A stretch of DNA of 64,000 nucleotides from Ardenticatenaceae bacterium (GTDB lineage: Bacteria; Chloroflexota; Anaerolineae; Promineifilales; Promineifilaceae), in the NCBI GenBank assembly GCA_020634395.1, contig JACKBU010000026.1:15918-79917 (forward strand), written 5' to 3'. Within the stretch, counting starts at the first letter, position 1. Each line of letters begins with the position of its first letter. Positions 1 through 8,547 of the stretch are shown piece after piece. Made by a program: the position numbers and the translations under genes. Under the pieces are notes generated by a model, which did not search any database, was not told the origin of the DNA, and was given only the letters and a program-made list of their open reading frames with translations.

Positions 1-255
1 ATCCACCCGGACGACGCGGCGCGGCGCGGGATTGGGCAGGGCGAGATGGTGGTGGTGGAAAACGGCCGTGGCTGGTGCGAACTTAGAGCCATCGTCACGG
101 ATGCGGTGCGGCCGGGTGTGCTGGCCTCGCCAAAGGGAAGATGGGGGCAGTTGGGAAACGGCCGTAACGTGAACTGGACCACGCCCGATGCCCTGGGCGA
201 CATGGCCGGCCAGAGCACCTTTCATAGTAACCGCGTGTGGGTAAGGAAGGTTTGA
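1..255 (+). CDS. Molybdopterin oxidoreductase, C-terminal fragment (5' end outside window)
   Basis: Frame 1 is open from base 1 and ends at TGA 253-255, so only about 84 C-terminal residues are visible. They begin IHPDDAARRGIGQGEMVVV and continue with VRPGVLASPKGRW, GRNVNWTTPDALGDM and ATFH-like residues. This pattern is typical of the molybdopterin-dinucleotide-binding domain at the end of formate dehydrogenase, nitrate reductase and related enzymes (HPxDA, then G-x-V/M-V-x-V, V-R-P-G-V, and a closing N-x-L/T-T-P-D segment). The ATG at 46 is internal, not a start. The substrate cannot be told from this piece. Because nuoN follows, a NuoG-like subunit is an alternative to a formate-dehydrogenase-like enzyme. 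The family call is firm; the exact enzyme is unknown. Confidence 0.85.
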   Translation: MHPDDAARRGIGQGEMVVVENGRGWCELRAIVTDAVRPGVLASPKGRWGQLGNGRNVNWTTPDALGDMAGQSTFHSNRVWVRKV

Positions 256-352
256 TGGTTCGTGGGATTTGTTGAATTGAGTCCGAACCCACCAACTTTC
301 CAACTTTGTGGTATCATCGTGAAATTAAGAGCAAGCAAAAAGGTTGACTGCT

Positions 353-1822
353 ATGTTTGAAGCGCCTGCAATTGATTGGTATGTGATTTTACCGTTTGTT
401 ATCGTCGCGGGATGGGGTGTCCTGCTGATGTTTGTGGACTTGTTTGTGTCTGATGAGCAGCACACGTGGGCACCGTGGCTGGCGATTATCGGGTTGTTTG
501 CTGCGCTGGTGGTCAGTGTGACCCAGTGGAATAACGGCGGCGAGACATTTACGGCCGTGGGCAGCACGCCGATGGTGGTGGTGGACAACTACGCCGTCTT
601 TCTCAACGTTACCCTGATCCTGGCCGGAATCTTCAGCCTGCTTATTTCCATCAATTTCCTGGAAGGGCAGGCGCTGGACAAGCCGGAATACTACATGCTC
701 CTGCTTTTCTCGTTGAGCGGCATGATGCTGATGGGTATGGCCAACGACCTGATTTTGATCTTTGTGGCCCTCGAATTGCTATCCATCCCACTTTACATTT
801 TGTCGGGTTTTGCCTGGCCTAAACTCAAATCAGAGGAATCGGCGATGAAGTACTTTTTGCTCGGCGCCTTTTCCTCTGGGGTGTTTGTCTTTGGCATTGC
901 GCTGACCTATGGCGCTACTGGCACTACTTCCCTCCCTCAGATTTTTCAGCAGATTAACGTGAGTACCGCCCTGGGAATTGGCGCCATCGCTTTTTTGTTA
1001 GTTGGATTGGCCTTCAAAGTGGCAGCCGCACCTTTCCATATGTGGACCCCCGACGTTTATGAAGGCGCGCCTACAACGGCGACGGCCTTTATGTCGGTGG
1101 GGGCCAAGGTGGCTGGTTTTGCTGCTTTGCTGCGCATTGTGATGGTGGCGTTTCCCCACGTGGGAGATGCCTGGGTGGGCGCTGTGGCCATCCTGGCGAC
1201 GCTGACGCTCATTGTGGGGAACGTGGCGGCTATTGCCCAGTCCAACATTAAGCGGATGCTGGCTTACTCCAGCATTGCCCACGCTGGTTACATATTGATC
1301 GCCGTGGCGGCCAGCGCCAACAGCCCCGATGGGGTGAGCGCGGCACTGTTTTACATGTTTGCCTATCTGTTTAGCAACCTGGGGGCATTTGCTATCGTCA
1401 TCGCCATGGAGAAGAATGACGACCAGGGAACCGCGCTGGACGATTACAAAGGCCTGTGGAAGCGCAGTCCGGCAATGGCTCTGGCGATGGCTGTGTTTAT
1501 GCTTTCGCTGGCCGGCATCCCGCCGACGGCCGGATTTGTGGGCAAGCTGTATGTGTTCCGCGCGGCCGTGGAAGCGAACCTGATCTGGCTGGCAGTGGTA
1601 GGTGTAATTACGGCCGTTATCTCCGCTTTTTACTACCTGCGGGTGGTTTACCTGATGTTCATGTATGAAGGGGAAGCGCAGATTGAGGCCAAACCGGCGC
1701 TGCGCACGGCCGTGGTGATCATGGTTCTGGCCGTCCTGCTAATTGGCGTCCTGCCTGGGACGTGGTTTACTCTGGCCCAGGAGGCGGGTTTGCGAGGAAT
1801 GCAGCTGCTGGCCGGCGGTTAA
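353..1822 (+). CDS. nuoN: NADH-quinone oxidoreductase subunit N (NuoN)
   Basis: This 489-residue, very hydrophobic polytopic protein is an antiporter-like proton-pumping subunit of respiratory complex I in the cytoplasmic membrane. Recognisable segments are LLLFSLSGMMLMGMANDLI, the FVALELLSIPLYIL stretch with its conserved Glu, the FKVAAAPFHMWTPDVYEGAP core with the lysine and PFHxWxPDVYEGAPT signature, and NIKRMLAYSSIAHAGYIL. Length is normal for the family. The ATG at 353 is preferred over TTG 344 because AAAAGG lies about 9 nt upstream of it, whereas it directly abuts the TTG. No other nuo gene is visible; the upstream neighbour is a molybdopterin enzyme. A strong intrinsic terminator follows, so this is the last gene of its transcript. 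Confidence 0.95.
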   Translation: MFEAPAIDWYVILPFVIVAGWGVLLMFVDLFVSDEQHTWAPWLAIIGLFAALVVSVTQWNNGGETFTAVGSTPMVVVDNYAVFLNVTLILAGIFSLLISINFLEGQALDKPEYYMLLLFSLSGMMLMGMANDLILIFVALELLSIPLYILSGFAWPKLKSEESAMKYFLLGAFSSGVFVFGIALTYGATGTTSLPQIFQQINVSTALGIGAIAFLLVGLAFKVAAAPFHMWTPDVYEGAPTTATAFMSVGAKVAGFAALLRIVMVAFPHVGDAWVGAVAILATLTLIVGNVAAIAQSNIKRMLAYSSIAHAGYILIAVAASANSPDGVSAALFYMFAYLFSNLGAFAIVIAMEKNDDQGTALDDYKGLWKRSPAMALAMAVFMLSLAGIPPTAGFVGKLYVFRAAVEANLIWLAVVGVITAVISAFYYLRVVYLMFMYEGEAQIEAKPALRTAVVIMVLAVLLIGVLPGTWFTLAQEAGLRGMQLLAGG

Positions 1823-1850
1823 CCATCCGCAACGTTTACGAATAAGAGGG

Positions 1851-1888
1851 AACAGCCAACGGTTGATAAAGCCGTTGGCTGTTTTTTG
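1851..1888 (+). terminator. Intrinsic terminator after nuoN
   Basis: A perfect 12-bp stem (AACAGCCAACGG 1851-1862 pairing with CCGTTGGCTGTT 1872-1883), a 9-nt loop, and a run of six T directly overlapping the 3' arm. It lies 29 nt after the nuoN stop codon. Confidence 0.9.
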
Positions 1889-1901
1889 TAGGTGCAGTTA
1901 G

Positions 1902-2690
1902 CTAGAAGAGGCGGCCTTGCTGATACGGCCGTATTTCCTCAACTTTCATCCCCACAATTTTCTTAAACTTATTGGCCGTTGCCGGGGCGTAGCCCGCGTA
2001 ATCGTCGTTAAAGAAGGCGTAAACCGTGTCGATGGCCTCCAGGTGAGTCTCGACTTGCGCGCGCCAGTTTTGCAAGACGGCCGTTTTATCCTCCACCTCA
2101 CGATCTTTGTCCGGATACTGCCCATGCCGCCCCAAAAAGCGCAGATACAGAAAATCGGCCGTGCGGTAAGTGATGCGAGCCGGCATGTACAGATAATCGG
2201 TCATCACCCAGGCGGTGTTGTGGGCGGCTAACATCTGCGCTGTTTCCGGCGTGTCCCAGGAGCGGTGGCGAAATTCCACGGCGTAGCGCAGATCGGCAGG
2301 TAGTTGGCCTAGGAAGTGGTCGACGCGCTGGGCGGCGCCCACTGTAAAATCGGGCGGAAACTGGATGAGGATGGCCCCGAGTTTATCTTCAAGCAGGCGC
2401 ATAGTGTCCAGGAATGTGGCCATTTGCGCTGCGCTATCATCCAGGCGCAGATCGTGGGTGATGGCGCGCGGCGTTTTGGGGGAGATTTTGAAGCCAGGCT
2501 CGGTAACGGCCGTCCAATTCTGCACCGTCTTGGCCGAGGGAAGACCATAAAACGTGGAATCCATCTCCACGGCGTTGAAGCGCTGGCTGTAATAGCCTAA
2601 AAATTGTTTTTGGGGCATGCCGGCCGGGTAAAAGACGCCGTTGCGCCACGGCTCGTAGGCAAAACCCATCGTTCCAACATACCAGTCCAT
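1902..2690 (-). CDS. DUF72 (YecE-like) family protein
   Basis: This 262-residue cytoplasmic protein has family hallmarks: VGTMGFAYEPW and FYP near the N terminus, FNAVEMDSTFYGLPS, FKISPKTPRAITHDLRL, LGAILIQFPPDF, and YAVEFRHRSW. The C-terminal FLYLRFLGRHGQY and YAFFNDDYAGYAPATANKF match the conserved Y-x-R-x-H-G and F-N-N-x-x-x-G-x-A-x-x-N-A signatures of this predicted TIM-barrel family, whose biochemical role is not established. The ATG at 2690 is 4 nt from the ctaA stop, so it is almost certainly cotranscribed with ctaA. Whether that pairing has functional meaning is unknown. Family assignment is secure; function is not. Confidence 0.88.
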   Translation of the reverse strand: MDWYVGTMGFAYEPWRNGVFYPAGMPQKQFLGYYSQRFNAVEMDSTFYGLPSAKTVQNWTAVTEPGFKISPKTPRAITHDLRLDDSAAQMATFLDTMRLLEDKLGAILIQFPPDFTVGAAQRVDHFLGQLPADLRYAVEFRHRSWDTPETAQMLAAHNTAWVMTDYLYMPARITYRTADFLYLRFLGRHGQYPDKDREVEDKTAVLQNWRAQVETHLEAIDTVYAFFNDDYAGYAPATANKFKKIVGMKVEEIRPYQQGRLF

Positions 2691-2694
2691 ACGC

Positions 2695-3681
2695 TTAACG
2701 GGGGATAGACAACGAAGAACGCGGAACTTGTTCCGTTTCTTCTGTGTCGTTTGGCGCTTCTGCGGGGACGGCCAGGGCTGTGGCTGCCAGCAGTACCAGG
2801 CTCAGCCACAGCAGATCGGCCAGCAGAAGGTGGAGCATTTGCAGCCAGACCGGAGCCAGCAGAATGACGTTGATGCCGCCGGCGATGACCTGGGTAATGA
2901 CCACAATGCGCACGGCCGTACCGAAGCGGCGTACGTCGGGTAACGGCCGTTTTTCCATCACGATGCCGCTGATGTAAAAGAGGTAAAAGCCGGTGAGGAT
3001 GGACAGCATCGGGTGCCAGATGCGCAGCCGCACCAGGAAATGGGCCGCCGGATCCACATCTTGCTGCAGGCCATGGGCCAGCGTTTGCGCCGGGAAGATC
3101 GTATCGCCCAGGGCGGTGATTGCCCCGGCGGCGCTGAGTATGATCATGGCCGCCAGGCCTATGCCTAGCAGCCAGACGGCCGTGCCCTCCAGGCGTAGGC
3201 GTACACGCGCTGGGTGTTCGCGGCTGCTCCACCAGGCGGTCAGCACTACAAAACCGAGCAGAAAGTAGGTGTTGGTCAGATGCAGCGCTGCGGCTACGGC
3301 GCGTTCGGCGGAAACGTTGTAGGCGACCAGTTCAAAGAGGACCAGTCCGGCCCCAAGCAGGCTTTCGGTGAAAGTGAAGATGAGGGAGAGAACGGCCGTT
3401 TTCCGCACCATATGCCCTTTCGGGAACACCCGAAATGCCCCAATGACCAATGCCAAAATCAGGATGCCAAACAAACCACTCATCAGGCGGTGGGTAAATT
3501 CGATCACCGTTTCGATGGATTCCGGACGGGGGATGATGTCTCCCTGGCAGGAGGGCCAATGAGCGCCGCAGCCGGCTCCGGACCCCGTGGCCCGCACAAA
3601 CGCGCCCCATAAAATGACGGCGATAGTATACGCTACCAGAACCCAGGCATATCTGGCAAAGCGTTTTTGACCTTTTCCCAT
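2695..3681 (-). CDS. ctaA: Heme A synthase, COX15/CtaA family
   Basis: CtaA oxidises the C8 methyl of heme O to make heme A for aa3-type terminal oxidases, in the cytoplasmic membrane. The 328-residue protein has eight likely membrane helices. Residues about 26-45 read GAFVRATGSGAGCGAHWPSC, the conserved first extracytoplasmic loop, whose two Cys are spaced CX6C like the redox-active pair of Bacillus CtaA. It is followed by EFTHR (about 61-65), which holds a conserved heme-ligand His; a second conserved block is AHFLVRLRIWHPMLSIL. ATG 3681 is preferred over TTG 3696 because AGGTG lies 6 nt upstream. An extended -10 promoter is at 3737-3745. The downstream partner is the DUF72 gene. No oxidase subunits are in the window. 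Confidence 0.93.
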   Translation of the reverse strand: MGKGQKRFARYAWVLVAYTIAVILWGAFVRATGSGAGCGAHWPSCQGDIIPRPESIETVIEFTHRLMSGLFGILILALVIGAFRVFPKGHMVRKTAVLSLIFTFTESLLGAGLVLFELVAYNVSAERAVAAALHLTNTYFLLGFVVLTAWWSSREHPARVRLRLEGTAVWLLGIGLAAMIILSAAGAITALGDTIFPAQTLAHGLQQDVDPAAHFLVRLRIWHPMLSILTGFYLFYISGIVMEKRPLPDVRRFGTAVRIVVITQVIAGGINVILLAPVWLQMLHLLLADLLWLSLVLLAATALAVPAEAPNDTEETEQVPRSSLSIPR

Positions 3682-3736
3682 GATTTGCACCTGCAAGTTG
3701 ATTCCATACGACGGCCGTTTGGCCCATCTACAAGAG

Positions 3737-3745
3737 ATTATACCA
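3737..3745 (-). promoter_or_regulatory. Extended -10 promoter for ctaA
   Basis: On the minus strand the sequence reads TGGTATAAT, i.e. TGn plus a consensus TATAAT at 3742-3737, about 56 nt upstream of the ctaA ATG. No good -35 box is visible 17 nt further upstream, as expected for an extended -10 promoter. Confidence 0.55.
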
Positions 3746-3844
3746 GGAAGCTGTGCGGGCTCCTGGCTTGCAAGGCTTCCGGAGTGGAACTGTCAGCCAA
3801 CTCTCAGGGAAGGAGGCAGTGTTGGGGCAAGTTGCAGAGGTGTT

Positions 3845-4777
3845 TCAGCCTGTTGTATTAGAGAGAGTGGATTCGACGCGCTGGATTTCTTGTTGGATTT
3901 GTTGCCGTGTCTGGTCCAGGATGGCGTCGAAGTTGTGCAGCTGCTGCAGGGTGTTTTGCAGGGCGCTTTGCCAGAAGAGCGGGCTGCTGGACGGCCAGAC
4001 GAGGGTGGACTCGTGTGTGACCATGTCATCAGCCTCGACTTGCGCGCGCAACTGCTCGGTAGAGGTGGAGGGTTTAACGCCTAACTCGTTTCGCAAAACG
4101 GCCGTGCACCGTTCATACTGCCGCAGTGCGCCGGTGCGGTCGCCTGCCAGGTAAAACAGCCGCATCAACTGGCGATAAGTACGTTCGCGGGCCAGGTCGT
4201 AGCGCAAAATTTGCATGCCATACACGATACCGGCTTCATAGGCGCCGCAGCTCTCGCAGTGGGCCATGAGTTTGTCCAGCATTAACAGCAGCATTTGCTG
4301 ATAGCGTTCGCGCTCAAACAGGCACCAATCCTGGTACCAGCCTTCCAGCAGGTCACCATGGTAAAGCTGCACGGCTTCGATGAGAGCACGCACGGCCGTG
4401 TCATCCAACCCCGGTCCCACTTTTCCTTGTGAACTGGCAAACGCCTGCTCAAACACCGCCACGTCCAGCCACAAACCAGCCTGGCAGTTCAGCTGAATCC
4501 AGTCCGAATCGGTATGAATTACCGAATTCAAATCATCCTGGTCATTGAAAACATTTTGTAACTGCCACAAGGTGCGGCGCAGGTAGCCCTTTGCCTGAGC
4601 TGGAGGCTGTTCCTGCCACAGCAAGCCGGCCAACATCTCTCGATGATGCGGCCTGTCCGCATGCAGCAGCAGGTAACAAAACAATTCCTGGACTTTGCAG
4701 GCATCTAGTCCGTCCAATGACTGCTCCCCAAAACGTGCGCAGAACTTGCCGAATAACGAGATTTGCAGCCGATCCAT
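3845..4777 (-). CDS. SARP-type transcriptional regulator (winged helix plus BTAD)
   Basis: This 310-residue protein starts with a domain resembling the OmpR-type winged helix of SARP regulators (ISLFGKFCARF, CKVQELFCYLLLH, HREMLAGLLW, YLRRTLWQLQN). It continues with a bacterial transcriptional activation domain of TPR-like helices (LYHGDLLEGWYQDWCLFERERYQQ, RTYRQLMRLFYLAGDRTGALRQYERC, LRNELGVKPS). Full-length relatives often carry an NB-ARC ATPase; here only about 60 residues follow the BTAD, so this is a small stand-alone form. GAGGAGG lies 5-6 nt upstream of the ATG. An inverted repeat 31-47 nt upstream of the start could be an operator. Target genes are unknown; ctaA downstream is a candidate only by position. 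Confidence 0.85.
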   Translation of the reverse strand: MDRLQISLFGKFCARFGEQSLDGLDACKVQELFCYLLLHADRPHHREMLAGLLWQEQPPAQAKGYLRRTLWQLQNVFNDQDDLNSVIHTDSDWIQLNCQAGLWLDVAVFEQAFASSQGKVGPGLDDTAVRALIEAVQLYHGDLLEGWYQDWCLFERERYQQMLLLMLDKLMAHCESCGAYEAGIVYGMQILRYDLARERTYRQLMRLFYLAGDRTGALRQYERCTAVLRNELGVKPSTSTEQLRAQVEADDMVTHESTLVWPSSSPLFWQSALQNTLQQLHNFDAILDQTRQQIQQEIQRVESTLSNTTG

Positions 4778-5136
4778 GGGGGCCTCCTCAAAAAGCCTGT
4801 TTGCTGCTCTGATTGACGATCAGACTACTCAACGGTGTGTTGGGGTCGCCAGATTCTTAACACTGCCGTTATCACTAAACAGCAGTCATCCAGCGGTATA
4901 AGATGATCAGCTAATATGTGGTGAGCGTTGGCTGGTATGTTGAGGATGCAAACTATTAAACCAATTGCGCCAACTACAACAGTATAAACGATTCCCCGCC
5001 GCTTTTTCCGGGATATATCCCAACATTAATCTATAACCGGCGCCGGTCTTTCACCCGGCTGAGTGGGCAGCAGCGTCAGGGACTGAGCATAGGCTGAGCT
5101 GGCCGACCTGAAGGTGATTCTTTGGCGCGCTGGGGG
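4778..5136. other. 359-nt intergenic region between SARP gene and ftsK 3' end
   Basis: No convincing ORF or RNA. It holds the inverted repeat TCTGAT-TGACG-ATCAGA (4808-4824) near the regulator's start, and two perfect 12-nt palindromes nearer the ftsK end: GGGATATATCCC (5010-5021) and ACCGGCGCCGGT (5036-5047). Neither palindrome is followed by a T-run on the minus strand, so I do not call a terminator. Confidence 0.6.
4808..4824 (-). promoter_or_regulatory. Candidate operator of the SARP gene
   Basis: Perfect 6-bp inverted repeat TCTGAT/ATCAGA with a 5-nt spacer, ending 31 nt upstream of the SARP-type regulator start codon, a position compatible with autoregulation. No experimental or comparative support can be given from one copy. 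Confidence 0.3.
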
Positions 5137-7350
5137 TTATTCTTCGATTTGTTCGGAGAGGATTTCTTCCAGGGGATCGTCGTTTTCGTCGACGAGAGAT
5201 TTGCGGGTTTTGCCGCCGGTTTGCGGGTCTTCGACCAGGCCCATTTCGTAGAGGTGTTCCATAATGCGGGCGGCGCGGGGGAAGCCAATGCGCAGCCGGC
5301 GCTGCAGCATCGAACTGGAAATAGTATCCTGCTTTTGGGCAATTTCGATGGCCTGTTCCAGGAGTTGATCGGTTTCGTCCAGCAGGGCGTGCTTGGCGAT
5401 CAGAGTTTCCCAGGGGGTAGGAATAGGCTCAAAGTCGGGCAGGGTGGTGTGCCAGTGGTTGACGATGCGCTCGATTTCATTGTCGCTGACAAAGACCCCT
5501 TGCACGCGCGCCGGACCGGCGGCGTCTGGCGCCTGGAAGAGCATGTCGCCTTTGCCCAGCAGTTGTTCCGCTCCGACGGTGTCCAAAATCACGCGCGAAT
5601 CGGTGCCGGAGGCTACGGAGAAGGAGAGGCGGGCGGGGAAGTTGGCTTTGATCAGACCCGTGATGACGTCGGTAGACGGCCGTTGCGTGGCCACCACCAG
5701 ATGAATACCCGTCGCCCGCGCCATCTGTGCCAGACGGCACAGCGTACGCTCCACGTCTCCGGGATACATATGCATCAAATCGGCCAGCTCGTCGATAAAC
5801 ACTGCCAGGTAAGGCAGTTTCTTCAGGGTTTTGTGTCCGGCTGCCCGGCGGTTATAACCATTCAGATTACGCGCACCGACTTGCGTAAACAACTCGTAGC
5901 GGCGGTCCATTTCCGCTGTCAGCCAGCGCAGCACGCCCACGGCCCGGTCTGCCTCCACCTCCACCTTGCCGATAAGGTGCGGCAGGCCGTTGAAGCGGAT
6001 CAGCTCGACCTTTTTGGGGTCAATCATGATCAGGTTGAGTTTGTCCGGCGGGTTGTTGAACACCAGGCAGGAGACAAAGGCGTTGATGCACACCGACTTA
6101 CCGGAACCGGTCGTGCCGGCGATGAGCAAATGGGGCAATGTCGCCAGATCAACGGCCAGTGGTACGCCGGAGACATCTTGTCCCAGAGCGACACCAAGCG
6201 GGCTTTTGATTTTGGCAAAGGCATCTGCTTCCAGCACGGAGCGCAGCCGCACCAAACTGATTTCGGCGTTGGGCACTTCCACACCGACCACGCCCCGCCC
6301 GGGAACCGGCGCTTCGATGCGCAGCCGGGTGACGGCCAGCGCCAATGCCAGATCGCGCCGCAGCGAGGCAATCTGGCCGATGCGGATTTTTTGCTGTTTC
6401 AGGTCGCCTTCGGGCCCCACTTTTTCCACGTAGCCCGGTTCGACGCCAAACTGGGTAATGGCCGGACCACGCCGGATTTCCGTAACCGTAGCTGGAATCT
6501 GGAAGTCGGCCAAAGTCTCTTCGATGATGCGTTTCTTTTCGTCGATTTCGGCTGGGGACATGGCTGCAGCCGAGCCTTCTTCCAGCAGGGTGAGGGGCGG
6601 CAGGCGCTTGTCGCGATGCTGCCAGTCGATGCCCTCGTCTTGGGGTGCGGAATCGTCAATGATGATGAGATCAGGTGGATTGGTGAGGCGAGATTGGGGC
6701 AGGGGCACGGCCGTTTCCGCTTCTACAGCCGGAGCCACAATTTCCGGCTCTGGCGGGGCAATCTTATCTGCCCACTGGCGCAGGGCGATGGTGAGGCGGT
6801 TGAGCGTTTCCAGCATGTCTAGCCAGGTATAATTGACCAGCAGGGCAAATCCCCACAGCAGCAAAACGGCGTATACAATACTGGTTAACAAAGGGCCAAT
6901 CAGTTCCAGCAGCGGCTCAGACAAAGCCCAGCCGACCAGTCCACCGCCCAGGCCCCGGTAGGCGTCGGAGAGGTTGGAATTGGTCAGCAGGTGGCTGAGC
7001 GGCAGGGCGGTGATGAGCAGCAGTTCCAGGCCGACAACCTGGGAGGCCTGGAAGTGATACGGCCGTTTCACCTTGCGGATGGCCAGATGCAGCCCCACTG
7101 CCGCCAGAATAAAAAACAGAGGATATGCACCCCAACCAAACACCTGGCGCAGCAGGCTGGTCCACCAGCCCGACCAGGCCGCTTCTGTAAGCCCGGGCAG
7201 GGCCAGCAGCGTGATTAAAGCGAACAGACAGAGTGCGCCGCCGGCAATTTCTACCCGCCAGGGAATCAGGCTGTTGATGAATCGTTCGTCCCAGGTGGGC
7301 GGCGGTACAGGTTCGCTTTTGGGGGCACGCGTTGAGGCTTTACGAGTCAT
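5137..7350 (-). CDS. ftsK: DNA translocase FtsK/SpoIIIE
   Basis: FtsK is a septum-anchored hexameric ATPase that pumps chromosomal DNA during division. The 737-residue protein has an N-terminal block of about four membrane helices (residues about 35-175), a short acidic/Pro linker, and a motor domain. Walker A (IAGTTGSGKSVC) is at about 410-420 and Walker B is YLAVFIDELADL, followed by ATGIHLVVATQRPSTDVITG. The C-terminal gamma winged helix (SSSMLQRRLRIGFPRAARIMEHL) normally reads orientation sequences such as KOPS. ATG 7350 is chosen over TTG 7377 because family N termini are short and TTG has no better ribosome site; neither has a clear Shine-Dalgarno. It lies downstream of the S1 gene on the same strand. 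Confidence 0.94.
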   Translation of the reverse strand: MTRKASTRAPKSEPVPPPTWDERFINSLIPWRVEIAGGALCLFALITLLALPGLTEAAWSGWWTSLLRQVFGWGAYPLFFILAAVGLHLAIRKVKRPYHFQASQVVGLELLLITALPLSHLLTNSNLSDAYRGLGGGLVGWALSEPLLELIGPLLTSIVYAVLLLWGFALLVNYTWLDMLETLNRLTIALRQWADKIAPPEPEIVAPAVEAETAVPLPQSRLTNPPDLIIIDDSAPQDEGIDWQHRDKRLPPLTLLEEGSAAAMSPAEIDEKKRIIEETLADFQIPATVTEIRRGPAITQFGVEPGYVEKVGPEGDLKQQKIRIGQIASLRRDLALALAVTRLRIEAPVPGRGVVGVEVPNAEISLVRLRSVLEADAFAKIKSPLGVALGQDVSGVPLAVDLATLPHLLIAGTTGSGKSVCINAFVSCLVFNNPPDKLNLIMIDPKKVELIRFNGLPHLIGKVEVEADRAVGVLRWLTAEMDRRYELFTQVGARNLNGYNRRAAGHKTLKKLPYLAVFIDELADLMHMYPGDVERTLCRLAQMARATGIHLVVATQRPSTDVITGLIKANFPARLSFSVASGTDSRVILDTVGAEQLLGKGDMLFQAPDAAGPARVQGVFVSDNEIERIVNHWHTTLPDFEPIPTPWETLIAKHALLDETDQLLEQAIEIAQKQDTISSSMLQRRLRIGFPRAARIMEHLYEMGLVEDPQTGGKTRKSLVDENDDPLEEILSEQIEE

Positions 7351-7354
7351 AAAT

Positions 7355-7389
7355 AGTTGATAGCCGATAATTGTCAATCAATTGATAGT
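7355..7389. repeat. Degenerate 7-nt tandem repeat upstream of ftsK
   Basis: Read as heptamers: AGTTGAT AGCCGAT AATTGTC AATCAAT TGATAGT. The units share the TGAT/ATTGTCAAT vocabulary seen in the heptamer arrays near 18.8 kb and 50.9 kb. It lies immediately before the ftsK ATG. Confidence 0.45.
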
Positions 7390-7428
7390 AAGTATACCGC
7401 AAATCCACGCCGGATGGACGCTCGGCTC

Positions 7429-7456
7429 CTATCTGCTATCTACTATTCACTCTCTA
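7429..7456. repeat. 7-nt tandem repeat at the 3' end of the S1 gene
   Basis: Four consecutive heptamers CTATCTG CTATCTA CTATTCA CTCTCTA. The array touches the stop codon of the S1-domain gene (454 of the 7.4-kb block). It is STRR-like; see the other heptamer arrays. Confidence 0.6.
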
Positions 7457-8443
7457 CTGGTTTTGGGAAACACCGCGCAGGCTCAGGGCCAGACGTTTGG
7501 CACGGCCGTCTACCTGCAGCACACGCGCAGTCACTCTATCGCCAATGTCCACGACATTGCGGGGATGCAAAAATGAGCCTTCGGCCAGTTCAGAGATATG
7601 GACCAACCCTTCCAGCTCCGGTTCCAACAGCACAAATGCCCCATAATTGACGATATTGCTCACCACACCCTCGACGAGTTGGCCGGGCTGGTAGCGTGTT
7701 TCGGCCGTGACCCATGGGTCTGGATGAAGCTGCTTAAGGCTGAGCGCCACGCGCTCGTTTTCCTGGTCCACGCCCAACACCAAAACCTCTAGCTCCTGGT
7801 CCGGATGGACAATCTTGCTGGGATGGGGCACACGGCTCCAGGACAATTCGGAAATGTGGATCAACCCTTCGACGCCGCCTAAATCGACAAATGCGCCAAA
7901 ATCCGTCAGATTTGTCACCTTGCCGGTGAGCACGTCGCCGACGTCGATAGACTCCAAAATCGTCTGACGCTGTTCGGCTTCCACCTGCGCAGCCCTTTCA
8001 GAGAGTATCAGGCGGTTTGACCGGGGGTTCACCTCAATGATGCGCAAAGTGAGAGTTTTGTTGACGGCATCTTTAAGGACTTGAGCACGCTGCGAAGCGA
8101 CGTGGAACTGGGGAAAATCAATAAGCTGGGAGGCAGGCACAAAACCCGGTAGCCCATGCCACTGGACCAGCAACCCGCCTTTGTTGTAGCCGCTAACCGT
8201 CAGGTCTAGCAGGCTTTCATCGTCGTAAGCTTGTTGGGCCAGATCCCACGGATTTGCAGCGGGTGCTGGAGGGCTGGGGGTCCAGGTGAGCTGACCATCT
8301 GACGATCGATCGACAGGGATCGCTGTATCCTGGTCCGCGTCCTCGGGTACCGTGTCGGTCTCGCCATGCGCAAACAAGGCGGCCCAAAACGAATCGTCGC
8401 GCTGATTGGCGTTTGGGTCACCCTGGGAAGACTCTAGATTCAT
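7454..8443 (-). CDS. S1 RNA-binding domain protein (ribosomal protein S1-like)
   Basis: After an acidic, poorly conserved N-terminal region of about 80 residues, this 329-residue protein has three S1 (OB-fold) repeats. The first is divergent (TVSGYNKGGLLVQWHGLPGFVPASQL). The second (GDVLTGKVTNLTDFGAFVDLGGVEGLIHISELSW) and third (GQLVEGVVSNIVNYGAFVLLEPELEGLVHISEL) are canonical. It probably acts as a short ribosomal protein S1 helping mRNA loading, as do the three- to four-domain forms of many non-proteobacteria. Transcription likely starts from a near-consensus promoter at 8548-8575, giving a leader of roughly 98 nt with no obvious Shine-Dalgarno, which would allow S1-style autoregulation (inference). 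Confidence 0.88.
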   Translation of the reverse strand: MNLESSQGDPNANQRDDSFWAALFAHGETDTVPEDADQDTAIPVDRSSDGQLTWTPSPPAPAANPWDLAQQAYDDESLLDLTVSGYNKGGLLVQWHGLPGFVPASQLIDFPQFHVASQRAQVLKDAVNKTLTLRIIEVNPRSNRLILSERAAQVEAEQRQTILESIDVGDVLTGKVTNLTDFGAFVDLGGVEGLIHISELSWSRVPHPSKIVHPDQELEVLVLGVDQENERVALSLKQLHPDPWVTAETRYQPGQLVEGVVSNIVNYGAFVLLEPELEGLVHISELAEGSFLHPRNVVDIGDRVTARVLQVDGRAKRLALSLRGVSQNQ

Positions 8444-8547
8444 ATTTTGTTACTCAGACGGTAAAATAGACACACAATACTGGGAATATACTTAATTCGT
8501 AAGAAAGACTTTTATGTTAGTAGTACTTTATTCCTATCCTCTCCCTA

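Noticed and set aside
4778..5136. ftsK terminator from the two 12-nt palindromes
   Set aside because: Neither is followed by a T-run on the minus strand.
5122..6822. 566-codon open frame on the plus strand opposite ftsK
   Set aside because: It is antisense to strongly conserved FtsK motifs, has no ribosome site, and its composition (many His, Gln, Gly) is what a complementary frame of this codon usage yields.
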